A stretch of DNA of 33,346 nt from Paracoccus denitrificans. GTDB lineage: Bacteria > Pseudomonadota > Alphaproteobacteria > Rhodobacterales > Rhodobacteraceae. Position numbers and translations under genes: made by a program. This document shows, piece after piece, positions 8,504 through 16,346 of this stretch; positions within the stretch are counted from its first letter, which is position 1, and each line of letters starts with the position of its first letter. The stretch is taken from positions 1-33,346 of the forward strand of contig QFNE01000023.1 of the NCBI GenBank assembly GCA_003240735.1, written 5' to 3'. The notes under the pieces were generated by a model. It searched no databases. It was not told where the DNA came from and worked only from the letters and a program-made list of their open reading frames with translations.

Positions 8504-8528
8504 CATAGCGAGTGTCCGCGTCGACTCA
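8500..8528 (+). promoter_or_regulatory. Candidate promoter for hflKC (good -35, weak -10)
   Basis: A consensus TTGACA at 8500-8505 overlaps the gor stop codon and is followed after 17 bases by GACTCA (8523-8528), a poor -10 match. The hflK start is at 8576. Weak -10 boxes are common in this group, but this call rests mainly on the -35 and position. Confidence 0.25.
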
Positions 8529-8575
8529 CGGGCATGCAACTGGATGAATGAGATTTCGGGACAAGGGACGGATTG

Positions 8576-9850
8576 ATGGCGGCACAGGGACCATGGGGCG
8601 GAGGGTCGCAGGGCGGCGGACAGAACGGCGGCTCGGATGACGAGAACCGCAAGCCGCCAGAGCGGCCGCAGGGTGGCGAACAGCCCCCGCGCCCGTGGGG
8701 TCAGCCCCAACCCGGCGGCGGCAGCCAGCAGCCGGGTGGTGGTCGTGATCAGGGGCCGAACGGCCCGCGTCGCCCAGACCAGGCCCCCGAGATCGAGGAA
8801 TTGCTGCGCAAGGGTCAGGACCGACTGCGCGTCTTGATGGGCGGGCGCAATGATGGCAACCGCCGCACCGGCGGTCCGCGTCAGGGCGGTGGCCCCAGCA
8901 TGCCCAAACTCGGTCGCGGGACGTGGGGCCTGTTCGCGTTGGGTGCGGTGGCGCTTTGGGCGTTCGCCAGCTTCTACACCGTCAACACCGAAGAAAAATC
9001 GGTCGAGCTGCTGTTTGGCAAACCCTATGCCGTGGGTAGTGAAGGTCTGAACTTTGCCCCGTGGCCGTTCGTGACCTACCAAAAGGTCGTCGTGACCGGG
9101 CAACGTGTTGAAGAGCTGGGCTCGGGCAGCAACCCCATGGACAGCGGTCTGATGCTGACCCGCGACCAGAACATCGTCGACATGCAGTATCAGGTCGTCT
9201 GGAATATCTCGGACCCCGAGAAGTTCCTGTTCAATCTGGCTGATCCCAGAGGCACCATCCGCGCCGTGTCGGAATCGGCCATGCGCGACATCGTCGCGCG
9301 GAGCGAGCTGTCACCGCTTCTGAACCGCGACCGCGTGGCCACGGCGTCTGAGGCGACCGCGCTGATCCAACAGACGCTGAACCTGTACCAGTCTGGGATC
9401 AACGTCCTGCGGGTCAACCTTGACCGCGCCGACCCGCCGCCCGAAGTCATCGACAGCTTCCGCGACGTGCAGGCCGCGCAACAGGAACGCGACCAGTTGG
9501 AAAAGCAGGCCGACGCCTACGCAAATCGCGTCCTGGCAGAGGCCCGTGGTGAAGCTGCGGCGGTGGTCGAACGGTCAGAGGCCTATCGCGCCGAGGCCGT
9601 GAACACCGCGCAGGGTGAGGCCGCACGCTTCAACTCGATTTATGCGGAATATGCCAAGGCGCCCGAAGTCACGCGCGAGCGGATGTATCTGGAAACCATG
9701 GAAAGGGTGCTGGGCAACATCAACAAGATCGTTTTGGACCAGCCTGAAGGCGGGCAGGGTGTCGTGCCCTATCTGCCGCTTGATCGCCTGCGCGGCAGCG
9801 GCCCGTCGCCGCAACCTGCCACTAACCAGCCCGCACAGGAGAGCAACTGA
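8576..9850 (+). CDS. hflK: FtsH protease modulator HflK
   Basis: Membrane-anchored SPFH-domain protein that with HflC forms a large assembly around FtsH and modulates its proteolysis of membrane proteins. The 424-residue product starts with about 110 residues rich in Gly, Pro and Gln, followed by one membrane segment at about 116-136 (WGLFALGAVALWAFASFYTV), then the SPFH/Band 7 domain beginning EEKSVELLFGKP and an Ala/Glu-rich coiled coil around residues 295-350. ATG 8576 is preferred over the adjacent TTG 8573; AGGGA lies about 10 bases upstream. The stop overlaps the hflC start by one base (TGATG). The long disordered N-terminal region is usual for alphaproteobacterial HflK. Confidence 0.94.
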   Translation: MAAQGPWGGGSQGGGQNGGSDDENRKPPERPQGGEQPPRPWGQPQPGGGSQQPGGGRDQGPNGPRRPDQAPEIEELLRKGQDRLRVLMGGRNDGNRRTGGPRQGGGPSMPKLGRGTWGLFALGAVALWAFASFYTVNTEEKSVELLFGKPYAVGSEGLNFAPWPFVTYQKVVVTGQRVEELGSGSNPMDSGLMLTRDQNIVDMQYQVVWNISDPEKFLFNLADPRGTIRAVSESAMRDIVARSELSPLLNRDRVATASEATALIQQTLNLYQSGINVLRVNLDRADPPPEVIDSFRDVQAAQQERDQLEKQADAYANRVLAEARGEAAAVVERSEAYRAEAVNTAQGEAARFNSIYAEYAKAPEVTRERMYLETMERVLGNINKIVLDQPEGGQGVVPYLPLDRLRGSGPSPQPATNQPAQESN

Positions 9851-11049
9851 TGAAGCGCGCATTGTCCCTGCTGGCCCTTCCAGCCACCATCGTCGTCGCG
9901 CTGATTGCCATGTCCTCGCTGTATGTCGTGGACGTCCGGGAAAAGGCTCTGGTCCTTCGCTTCGGTGAGGTTGTTCAGGTTCAGGAAACCCCCGGTCTGC
10001 GGTTCAAGCTGCCCGTCATTGACGACGTCGTGAAATACGACGCGCGCATTCTGAGCCTGCCGACCGAACCAATGGAAGTCACACCGCTCGATGACCGGCG
10101 ACTGGTCGTCGATGCATTTGCCCGGTGGCAGATCACCGACCCGGTGATGTTTCGTCGCGCCGTCGGTCGCGGTGGCATCAACGAGGCCAACAGCCGTCTG
10201 GAAGGCATTCTGACGAACGCGATCCGGGGTGTTCTGGGTTCGGTGGCATCGACGGCGGTGCTGTCCAGCGACCGCAGCAATCTGATGAACCGCATTCGCG
10301 ACGAGGCGCGTTCAGAAGGAAACTCGCTGGGTGTCGACGTGATCGACGTTCGTCTGACCCGGACCGACCTGCCCGAACAGAACCTGATCTCAACCTACAA
10401 CCGGATGCGCGCCGAACGTGACCGTGAAGCCGCCGACGAACGAGCCCGGGGTGGCGAGGCTGCGCAGCGTGTCCGCGCAGCAGCCGACCGGACCGTGGTC
10501 GAGCTCACGTCGGATGCACGCCGCAAAGCTGAAATCATCCGTGGTGAGGCGGACGGTCAGCGAAACGCAATCTATGCAGACGCTTTCGGCAAGGACCCGG
10601 AGTTCTTCGCATTCTCCCGCTCGCTGACCAGCTATGAACGATCATTGCGGGGCGAAAACAGCTCGATCGTGATTTCGCCCAATGGTCGGTATTTCGATTA
10701 TCTGCGCGACCCCGGCGAAAGCAATGTGCCCCCGGGTGCGCTTGAGGCGGCAGAGGCTGCTGCGGCGACGGCCAACGCGGAAGTCAACGCCACCCCGGCT
10801 GACGGCGCGCCGGTCAGGTCGGAATCCGGCGTGGTTCTGTCCCCCGCGGCAGAGGCACCCGAGGTTCAGGTAGTTCCTTCGCCGGCGTCGGAAATCCCCC
10901 AAGTGACCGTGCCGCAGACGTCGAACACGATGCCCGGTGACCCGGTGACCACCCCGTCGTTGCCATCAAGCGATTCTGTCGCCGCGCCGGCGGTTGTTGA
11001 ACCGGCCCCGGCGCCGGCAGAACCAGCCCCGGCACCGCCTGCCAACTGA
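9850..11049 (+). CDS. hflC: FtsH protease modulator HflC, with long Ala/Pro-rich C-terminal tail
   Basis: Partner of HflK in the FtsH-associated SPFH complex at the inner membrane. Residues 5-27 form the N-terminal signal anchor. The SPFH domain follows, starting VREKALVLRFGEVV and including PGLRFKLP at 48-55; the coiled coil with RMRAERDREAADERARG runs at about 185-240. The core ends near residue 285 (SIVISPNGRYFDYLRD). The product is 399 residues, about 100 longer than a typical HflC of near 290-330. The extra part (about 291-399) is low-complexity and rich in Ala, Pro, Val and Glu, ending in PAPAPAEPAPAPPAN. An intrinsic terminator follows the stop, closing the hflKC unit. Confidence 0.93.
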   Translation: MKRALSLLALPATIVVALIAMSSLYVVDVREKALVLRFGEVVQVQETPGLRFKLPVIDDVVKYDARILSLPTEPMEVTPLDDRRLVVDAFARWQITDPVMFRRAVGRGGINEANSRLEGILTNAIRGVLGSVASTAVLSSDRSNLMNRIRDEARSEGNSLGVDVIDVRLTRTDLPEQNLISTYNRMRAERDREAADERARGGEAAQRVRAAADRTVVELTSDARRKAEIIRGEADGQRNAIYADAFGKDPEFFAFSRSLTSYERSLRGENSSIVISPNGRYFDYLRDPGESNVPPGALEAAEAAAATANAEVNATPADGAPVRSESGVVLSPAAEAPEVQVVPSPASEIPQVTVPQTSNTMPGDPVTTPSLPSSDSVAAPAVVEPAPAPAEPAPAPPAN

Positions 11050-11069
11050 GCCGGGCGACGAGAATAAGG

Positions 11070-11100
11070 AACGGGCGGTCAATCGGCCGCCCGTTTCATT
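11070..11100 (+). terminator. Intrinsic terminator after hflC
   Basis: AACGGGCGG (11070-11078) pairs perfectly with CCGCCCGTT (11087-11095) across an 8-base loop and is followed by a short T-rich stretch. It starts 20 bases after the hflC stop, so it likely ends the hflK-hflC transcript before degP. Confidence 0.8.
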
Positions 11101-11138
11101 TCAGTGCCCTCGCGTTCAGTTCATCATCCGCGATCCTG

Positions 11139-11163
11139 TTTGAGTTGCATTGTGCGCCTATAT
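11139..11163 (+). promoter_or_regulatory. Candidate promoter for the DegP-like gene, with RpoH-like -10
   Basis: CCTATAT at 11157-11163 resembles the alphaproteobacterial heat-shock sigma -10 element; TTTGAG at 11139-11144 is the nearest -35-like sequence, but the 12-base spacing is short for that class. The start codon is 64 bases downstream of the element. Suggestive only. Confidence 0.22.
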
Positions 11164-11226
11164 GTCATGCCTGATCACACCACCTTCGCGATCGGACATT
11201 CGCTCGCGCAGATACGGAGTTTGATG

Positions 11227-12867
11227 ATGAATCGTCCCAAGAATGCCCTTCGCCTGTCTGCTTCGGCCTTGGCGCTTGTGCTGGCCATGGGCGCAGGGCT
11301 GGGCCCGGTCATGGCCCAGACCGCCGCGCCCGACGCGCCGCCGGCCGCGCAGACCGACCCTGCTGCGCCGCCAGCCGGAAACATGCCGTCCACCACAACC
11401 CTTCCGGGAGCGGAAGACGGAAAGGTCCCCGAGGCGGCAAATTCGAACCAGCCACTTTCGGTTCCGGCCGAAGGTGTCCCGGTCAGCTTTGCCGATCTGG
11501 TCGAACACGTCAGCCCTGCCGTCGTGAACATCACAACGACTGCGGTCGTGTCACGGCCGACGAACGGCATCCCTGGCCTGCCGGAGAACAGCCCGTTTTC
11601 TGACCTGTTCCGCGACTTCGGCTTTCCCGGTCAGGATCAGGGACGCGGCCCGGGGGGCGGAAACCCCTTCGGCAATCAGATGCAGCAGGAACGCAGCCAG
11701 GCCTTGGGATCCGGCTTCGTCGTATCGGCCAGCGGTCTGATCGTGACCAACAATCACGTCATCGACGGCGCGGACGAGATCGAGGTGGAATTCTATTCCG
11801 GTGCACGCCTGCCCGCCAAGGTGATCGGGAAAGATACCAACACCGATATCGCCGTCCTCAAGGTCGAGGCGGAAAAGCCGCTGCCGTTCGTCAAGTTCGG
11901 CAACAGCGACTCCAGCCGGGTCGGCGACTGGGTGCTGGCCTTGGGTAACCCGCTTGGCCAGGGATTCTCGGCATCATCCGGGATCATCTCGGCCAAAAGC
12001 CGTGCGCTGACCGGGACCTATGACGACTTCATCCAGACTGATGCTGCCATCAACAGGGGCAACTCTGGCGGTCCCTTGTTCAACATGCAGGGCGAGGTCA
12101 TCGGCGTGAACACGGCCATCCTGTCGCCCAACGGCGGGTCCATCGGGATCGGTTTCTCGATGGCGTCGAATGTCGTCAGCAAAGTCGTCGACCAGCTTGA
12201 GCAGTACGGTGAGACGCGGCGCGGCTGGCTGGGCGTCAAGATCCAGGACGTGACGCCCGATATCGCCGATTCGCTGGGGCTCAAGTCGCAGTCCGGTGCG
12301 ATGGTGACGGATGTTCCCGCAGGGCCGGCGCTGGACGCCGGGATGAAGGCGGGTGATGTCATCACCAGCTTTGACGGAGGTGAGGTCAAGGATACCCGCG
12401 ACCTGGTCCGCCGCGTGGCTGACGCGCCGATCGGCGAAGCTGTCACCGTGGTCGTCGAACGCGCGGGAAAGACGCAGGATCTGAAGGTGACATTGGGCCG
12501 TCGCGAACTGGCCGAAAACACGGGTGACGGCAGTTCTGACGGCAGCGGCGGCCAGACCGAGGATGGCGCGCTCACGCTGGGGATGTCGCTTTCGCCGTTG
12601 ACGCCGGAAGTGGCCGCGCAGCTTGAACTGCCGCGCGACGCCGAAGGACTGGTCGTGCAATCCGTCGACCCAGAAAGTGCCGCCGCCGACAGGGGGCTCG
12701 CACCTGGCGATTTGATCGTTCAAGCCGGTCAGCAGCCGGTGACGACCGTGTCGCAGATGGATGCACGCATCACCGAGGCGCGCGACGCCGGACGTAAATC
12801 CCTGTTGCTTTTGATCCGTCGCGGCGGTGAACCGCGCTTTGTCGCGCTGCCGATCGACGCCAAGTAG
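11227..12867 (+). CDS. degP: DegP/Do-family periplasmic serine protease (HtrA)
   Basis: Periplasmic protease and chaperone of the Do family that degrades misfolded envelope proteins. The 546-residue product has a Sec signal peptide (about residues 1-30, cleaved after VMA), a low-complexity Pro/Ala linker to about residue 85, a trypsin-like domain with His177 (TNNHVID), Asp207 (NTDIAVL) and Ser280 (RGNSGGP), and two PDZ domains at about 325-420 and 440-535. The flexible LA-loop-like Gly-rich insert sits at about 110-160. GGAG at 11216-11219 is 7 bases from ATG 11227; ATG 11224 immediately before it is an alternative start adding one Met. Upstream in-frame codons to 11104 have no ribosome binding site. 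It sits between two terminators, so it is probably monocistronic. Confidence 0.95.
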   Translation: MNRPKNALRLSASALALVLAMGAGLGPVMAQTAAPDAPPAAQTDPAAPPAGNMPSTTTLPGAEDGKVPEAANSNQPLSVPAEGVPVSFADLVEHVSPAVVNITTTAVVSRPTNGIPGLPENSPFSDLFRDFGFPGQDQGRGPGGGNPFGNQMQQERSQALGSGFVVSASGLIVTNNHVIDGADEIEVEFYSGARLPAKVIGKDTNTDIAVLKVEAEKPLPFVKFGNSDSSRVGDWVLALGNPLGQGFSASSGIISAKSRALTGTYDDFIQTDAAINRGNSGGPLFNMQGEVIGVNTAILSPNGGSIGIGFSMASNVVSKVVDQLEQYGETRRGWLGVKIQDVTPDIADSLGLKSQSGAMVTDVPAGPALDAGMKAGDVITSFDGGEVKDTRDLVRRVADAPIGEAVTVVVERAGKTQDLKVTLGRRELAENTGDGSSDGSGGQTEDGALTLGMSLSPLTPEVAAQLELPRDAEGLVVQSVDPESAAADRGLAPGDLIVQAGQQPVTTVSQMDARITEARDAGRKSLLLLIRRGGEPRFVALPIDAK

Positions 12868-12888
12868 TCGCGCTGTTGCAGAATACAG

Positions 12889-12917
12889 AAGGGCGCCTTG
12901 CGGCGCCCTTTTGCTTT
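12889..12917 (+). terminator. Intrinsic terminator between degP and the IalB-family gene
   Basis: AAGGGCGCC (12889-12897) pairs with GGCGCCCTT (12902-12910) around a 4-base loop, followed by TTGCTTTT. It starts 21 bases after the degP stop. On the minus strand the left arm is followed by T's too, so it may also serve the convergent IalB gene, whose stop is at 12935. Confidence 0.88.
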
Positions 12918-12934
12918 TGATGAACGGTTCGTGC

Positions 12935-13831
12935 TTACTGCGGGATCGGCGACGGAATCGGTGCCGGGGCAGCGGGGGCCGCAGGTGCCGCTGGGGCAGG
13001 GGCTGCCGGCGCTGGTGCGACCGGCGTGCCGGGCGCGCCAGCAGGCTGGTTGGTCGCGACGATCTTTTTCAGTTCGTCAAAGCCTGCGGTGAAGCCTTTC
13101 AGCGACATGTTCAGCTTGACGGTATTCTGCGCAGGATCACCGCCGAACGGCAGCAACGAAATGCTGGCCGTGTTCCCTTTGCGCATCGTGTCCAGCTCTG
13201 CCTGAGTGATCCCGATGCGGGACACGCAGCCAATGGGTGCGCAGACCATGAACGGGTAGGCGCTGTTCTTGCCCTGATCGACCTGCATCCCCAAGCCCAT
13301 CTGAAGGTCGGTTTCCAGCGGGGCGACCACGTTCACGATCGCCACGGCCTGACCGGCAAACGGGATCACCGAAACTTCGGAGACGGGCGAGCCTGCCTGA
13401 TCACGCAGCAGTTGATAGAGCTCGCACGGGTCGTTGCCGTCCGGGCTGCGCATGCAGCGGATTTGCCAGTCGCCATGTTCGGATTTGGCGTAATACTGGG
13501 GCCCAGCGGGTGCCGCACCGGGTTGTCCCGCCGCTGCCGGTGCCGAAGGTGCCGGCGTGCCAGCGGCGGTCGCCGCGGTGTTGGCCGCATCCGTTGCAGC
13601 ATCGGCTGCCGCGTCTGCGCTGTCGGCGGCCGCATTCGCCGCGTCCGCGGCCTGCGCGGCGGTGTCAGCCGCAGGTGCGGGCGTCTCTGCAGCCGGGGCA
13701 GGGGTGGCCGGCGTTTCGGCCGCTGGTGGAGTGGTGGACTGTTCAGGCGTGCTGGTCTGCGCCAGCGCAAACCCGGCAGGCGTAACCACAAACAGCGCCG
13801 CAACCAGCGCGGCAGAGGTTTTCGAGGCCAT
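12935..13831 (-). CDS. Invasion-associated locus B (IalB) family secreted protein
   Basis: A 298-residue exported protein whose C-terminal half matches the IalB family of alphaproteobacteria; the molecular function is not known. A Sec signal peptide covers about residues 1-24 (ALA then Q). Residues 27-115 are a low-complexity Ala/Pro/Asp linker with AADAANAAADSADAAAD-like repetition. The IalB domain spans about 115-265, with HGDWQIRCM, the pair of Cys in RC...PC and MVCAPIGC, and LPFGG. A second Ala/Pro tail ends in PAPIPSPIPQ. The start is ATG 13831, with AAGGA seven bases upstream; a TTG at 13834 directly before it is not needed. The gene is convergent with degP. Confidence 0.9.
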   Translation of the reverse strand: MASKTSAALVAALFVVTPAGFALAQTSTPEQSTTPPAAETPATPAPAAETPAPAADTAAQAADAANAAADSADAAADAATDAANTAATAAGTPAPSAPAAAGQPGAAPAGPQYYAKSEHGDWQIRCMRSPDGNDPCELYQLLRDQAGSPVSEVSVIPFAGQAVAIVNVVAPLETDLQMGLGMQVDQGKNSAYPFMVCAPIGCVSRIGITQAELDTMRKGNTASISLLPFGGDPAQNTVKLNMSLKGFTAGFDELKKIVATNQPAGAPGTPVAPAPAAPAPAAPAAPAAPAPIPSPIPQ

Positions 13832-14196
13832 CAAGTCATCCTTTCGACTGGATCATGTCGCAGACGGCGTAACATGAGACGTGCGCCTTGTCAGTCCGCT
13901 CGGCCCTGAAAACGCATCACCTTTTGCGTATTGCGGCGGATTGCTGCGGGTCCACAATGAGCAACGGGGACCGCAGCCGGTCAGGCGCGATCCCCGTGAT
14001 CAGATGCTTCTTTTTCCCTGCCGGACGGGCCGGTCTTTCGTCTTTGCCCGGGACGATATGCCGATAGCAACATTGCGTCAATCACCTGTTTGTGTGGCTT
14101 CTTTTCATGAAGCTGCCACAATTCCGACAGGACTGGCAGGCGCCTTCGTATTCTTTAAGGTCATGGCAAAACGCGCAACGAAGCAAAGGGACGCCG
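13832..14196. other. Divergent intergenic region, IalB gene to HerA-like gene (365 bp)
   Basis: I see no credible gene here; short open frames lack ribosome binding sites and family resemblance. It must hold the outward promoters of both flanking genes. An imperfect dyad TGTGGCTTC...GAAGCTGCCACA at 14093-14120, with a 2-base bulge, lies about 80 bases before the HerA-like start. No other structure was convincing. Confidence 0.5.
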
Positions 14197-15762
14197 ATGA
14201 ACCCCATCCTGGATCTGGACAAAGGGACAATTCTTACTGGCGGTGGCGGAAGGGACCATGCTGATCCACAGCTTCTTCTGCTGAAGTACGCCAACCGGCA
14301 TGGCCTGATTGCGGGCGCCACCGGGACCGGCAAGACGGTCACCCTGCAGACACTGGCGGAATCGCTTTCGCTGGCCGGCGTGCCTGTGGTTCTTGCTGAC
14401 GTCAAAGGCGACCTGGCGGGCATCGCAAAACCCGGTGGCACCGATCCCAAGTTGGCCGGGGCGTTCGGCAAACGGGCGGAAGTGATCGGCATCCAGCTGG
14501 ACTATCAGGCGTTCCCGGTGACGTTCTGGGATGTCTTCGGGAAAAGCGGTCACCCGATCCGCGCCACCCCGGCCGAGATGGGGCCGCTGCTGTTGTCACG
14601 CCTGATGGGCCTGACCCCCGCGCAGGAGGGGGTCCTGAACATCGCATTTCACGTCGCCGACGAAGATGGATTGGCGCTTCTGGATCTGGCCGACCTGCAA
14701 GCCATGCTGGTTTGGGTCGGCGAAAACGCCAAGGACCTGAGCCTCAAGTTCGGGAACGTCTCGGGTGCCTCGGTTGGCGCGATTCAGCGGGCGCTTCTGG
14801 TGCTGCAGAACCAAGGCGGCGCCCAGTTCTTTGGCGAGCCCGCCATGCAGCTCTCTGACCTGATTCGAACAGACACTACGGGGAAGGGGATGGTCAACAT
14901 CCTAGCCGCCAATGACCTGATGAACGCCCCGCGTCTTTATGCGACGTTCCTGCTGTGGTTGCTGTCGGAGCTGTTCGAGCAGTTGCCCGAGGTGGGCGAT
15001 GCAGACAAACCCAAGCTGGCGTTCTTCTTTGACGAGGCGCATCTGCTGTTCGACGACGCGCCGGATGCGCTGGTCGACAAGATCGAACAGGTCGCCCGAC
15101 TGATCCGTTCCAAGGGCGTCAGCGTCTGGTTCGTGACGCAAAACCCCGCGGACGTGCCTGACGCCGTTCTGGGTCAGTTGGGGAACCGGGTGCAACACGC
15201 GCTGCGTGCGTTCACACCCAAGGATCAGAAGGCACTGAAGCTCGCGGCGCAGAACTACCGCGCCAATCCCGATTTTGACACCGCAGACGCCATTCAGCAG
15301 GTCGGAACCGGTGAGGCCGTTACATCCTTTCTGGAAGCGAAGGGCGCGCCGGGCATGGCGCAGCGCACGTTGATCCGGCCGCCACTGTCGCAGATGGGGC
15401 CGATCACCGATGCCGAACGTGCCGCCATCAATGCTGCGTCCCCCATGCAGCTGAAATACGCGACCGGCGTGAACCGCGAATCCGCGCAAGAGCTTTTGGC
15501 CAAGCGGGCCGACGCGGCAGCAAAGCAGGCGAACGTCGCGAAACCGCAGGATGACGGCTTGTTCGATATGCCCGAGCGCACGACGCAGTCGCGCGGACGC
15601 AGGTATCAGCCGCAGTCGCAAACCCGCCCTCAGACGCGGCGAACGTCGTCGAGTGATTCCATTGCCACCACGTTCGGCAAAAGTCTGGCGCGGCAGCTTG
15701 GCACCAAGACCGGCCAAGCCTTGGTCCGAGGTGTTCTGGGGTCACTGTTTCGCGGCAAGTGA
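14197..15762 (+). CDS. HerA-like helicase domain ATPase (DUF853 family)
   Basis: A 521-residue P-loop ATPase of the HerA/FtsK-like DUF853 family, common in proteobacteria; its substrate is unproven. Walker A is GATGTGKT (40-47), Walker B is LAFFFDEAHLLF (274-285), and a conserved segment reading FVTQNPADVPDAVLGQLGN follows at about 325, likely the sensor region. The last 60 residues are basic and Gln/Ser/Thr-rich. ATG 14197 is chosen because AAAGGG lies 6 bases upstream and the family N-terminus MNPILDLDKG begins there; the frame is open back to 14092 but without family similarity. The 3' end overlaps the convergent DUF6477 gene by 21 bases. It belongs to a group distinct from archaeal HerA-NurA; no nuclease partner is adjacent. 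Confidence 0.92.
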   Translation: MNPILDLDKGTILTGGGGRDHADPQLLLLKYANRHGLIAGATGTGKTVTLQTLAESLSLAGVPVVLADVKGDLAGIAKPGGTDPKLAGAFGKRAEVIGIQLDYQAFPVTFWDVFGKSGHPIRATPAEMGPLLLSRLMGLTPAQEGVLNIAFHVADEDGLALLDLADLQAMLVWVGENAKDLSLKFGNVSGASVGAIQRALLVLQNQGGAQFFGEPAMQLSDLIRTDTTGKGMVNILAANDLMNAPRLYATFLLWLLSELFEQLPEVGDADKPKLAFFFDEAHLLFDDAPDALVDKIEQVARLIRSKGVSVWFVTQNPADVPDAVLGQLGNRVQHALRAFTPKDQKALKLAAQNYRANPDFDTADAIQQVGTGEAVTSFLEAKGAPGMAQRTLIRPPLSQMGPITDAERAAINAASPMQLKYATGVNRESAQELLAKRADAAAKQANVAKPQDDGLFDMPERTTQSRGRRYQPQSQTRPQTRRTSSSDSIATTFGKSLARQLGTKTGQALVRGVLGSLFRGK

Positions 15763-16137
15763 CGACCGTGCCCCGTCGTCAGACGCAACGGCACGCAGTT
15801 CCGCCAGAATGGCGATCACCAATAGCACGTGACGCTGAACATCGTACCTAGCGTCACCGGCCAGTCGCAGACCATTCAGTGCGTCCTCCTCTGCCCGAAG
15901 GCGCGGCAGGGCTGAACCCGGGGCAGGGGTGTGGTCAGCGCGCAGCACCCGCCGCAGGTCACGGTCACGCTTCCACATGGCTTGACCCGCACGAGCAGCC
16001 CTGACCAGGGCTGAGGGCCGCCGAAGGCCCGACGCACGCGCCGGGACCGGAAACGCCAGAATATTGCCGACAGCATGAACCGGTGTGGCAAGTGCGGTGT
16101 TGAGAGAGGGCGAGAACGACATGGGACTGGCTTTCAT
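15742..16137 (-). CDS. DUF6477 family protein
   Basis: A 131-residue small protein matching the DUF6477 family of Rhodobacterales; function unknown. The characteristic pattern is RRPSALVRAARAGQAMWKRDRDLRRVL at about residues 37-63, followed by a short Pro-containing turn and ALPRLRAEEDALNGLRLAGDARYDVQRHVLLVIAILAEL, which looks largely helical. The N-terminal 30 residues are less conserved. AGGAAA sits just upstream of ATG 16137; an ATG five codons downstream is an alternative. It lies divergent from the DUF6456 gene, a pairing I recall as recurrent in this order, and its 3' end runs 21 bases into the HerA-like gene. The family assignment rests on pattern recognition without a search. Confidence 0.72.
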   Translation of the reverse strand: MKASPMSFSPSLNTALATPVHAVGNILAFPVPARASGLRRPSALVRAARAGQAMWKRDRDLRRVLRADHTPAPGSALPRLRAEEDALNGLRLAGDARYDVQRHVLLVIAILAELRAVASDDGARSSLAAKQ

Positions 16138-16255
16138 CAGATTTCCTGAAAGCCACCCTGCCCGAGAATCACCCGCGTTGCGGAATGCGCGATTCAGCCG
16201 CGCGCTGCGGTAAGGATCGTTTAGGGAATCTTAGCGAAAAACCTCACATCTGGGG

Positions 16256-16283
16256 ATGGACCTATCTTTTTAGGCAGGTCCAT
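16256..16283. promoter_or_regulatory. 8-bp dyad upstream of the DUF6456 gene
   Basis: ATGGACCT (16256-16263) is exactly complementary to AGGTCCAT (16276-16283) across a 12-base T-rich loop, 64 bases before the DUF6456 start. It may be an operator or a leader hairpin for the DUF6456 transcript. An inner CCTA/TAGG pairing is also possible. Confidence 0.45.
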
Positions 16284-16346
16284 TACCGAAAATCTGACGG
16301 CAGTCGCAGCTCCGCGCTGACCGGAAAGGATGCGAGGAATACTGAT

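Noticed and set aside
6902..9103. A very long minus-strand open frame opposite rpiA, gor and hflK
   Set aside because: Its composition is typical of an antisense shadow of GC-rich codons, it has no family resemblance, and the plus-strand genes are full-length known enzymes.
13881..14264. A plus-strand frame in the IalB to HerA-like spacer
   Set aside because: No ribosome binding site, no family resemblance, and it runs into the real HerA-like gene in another frame.
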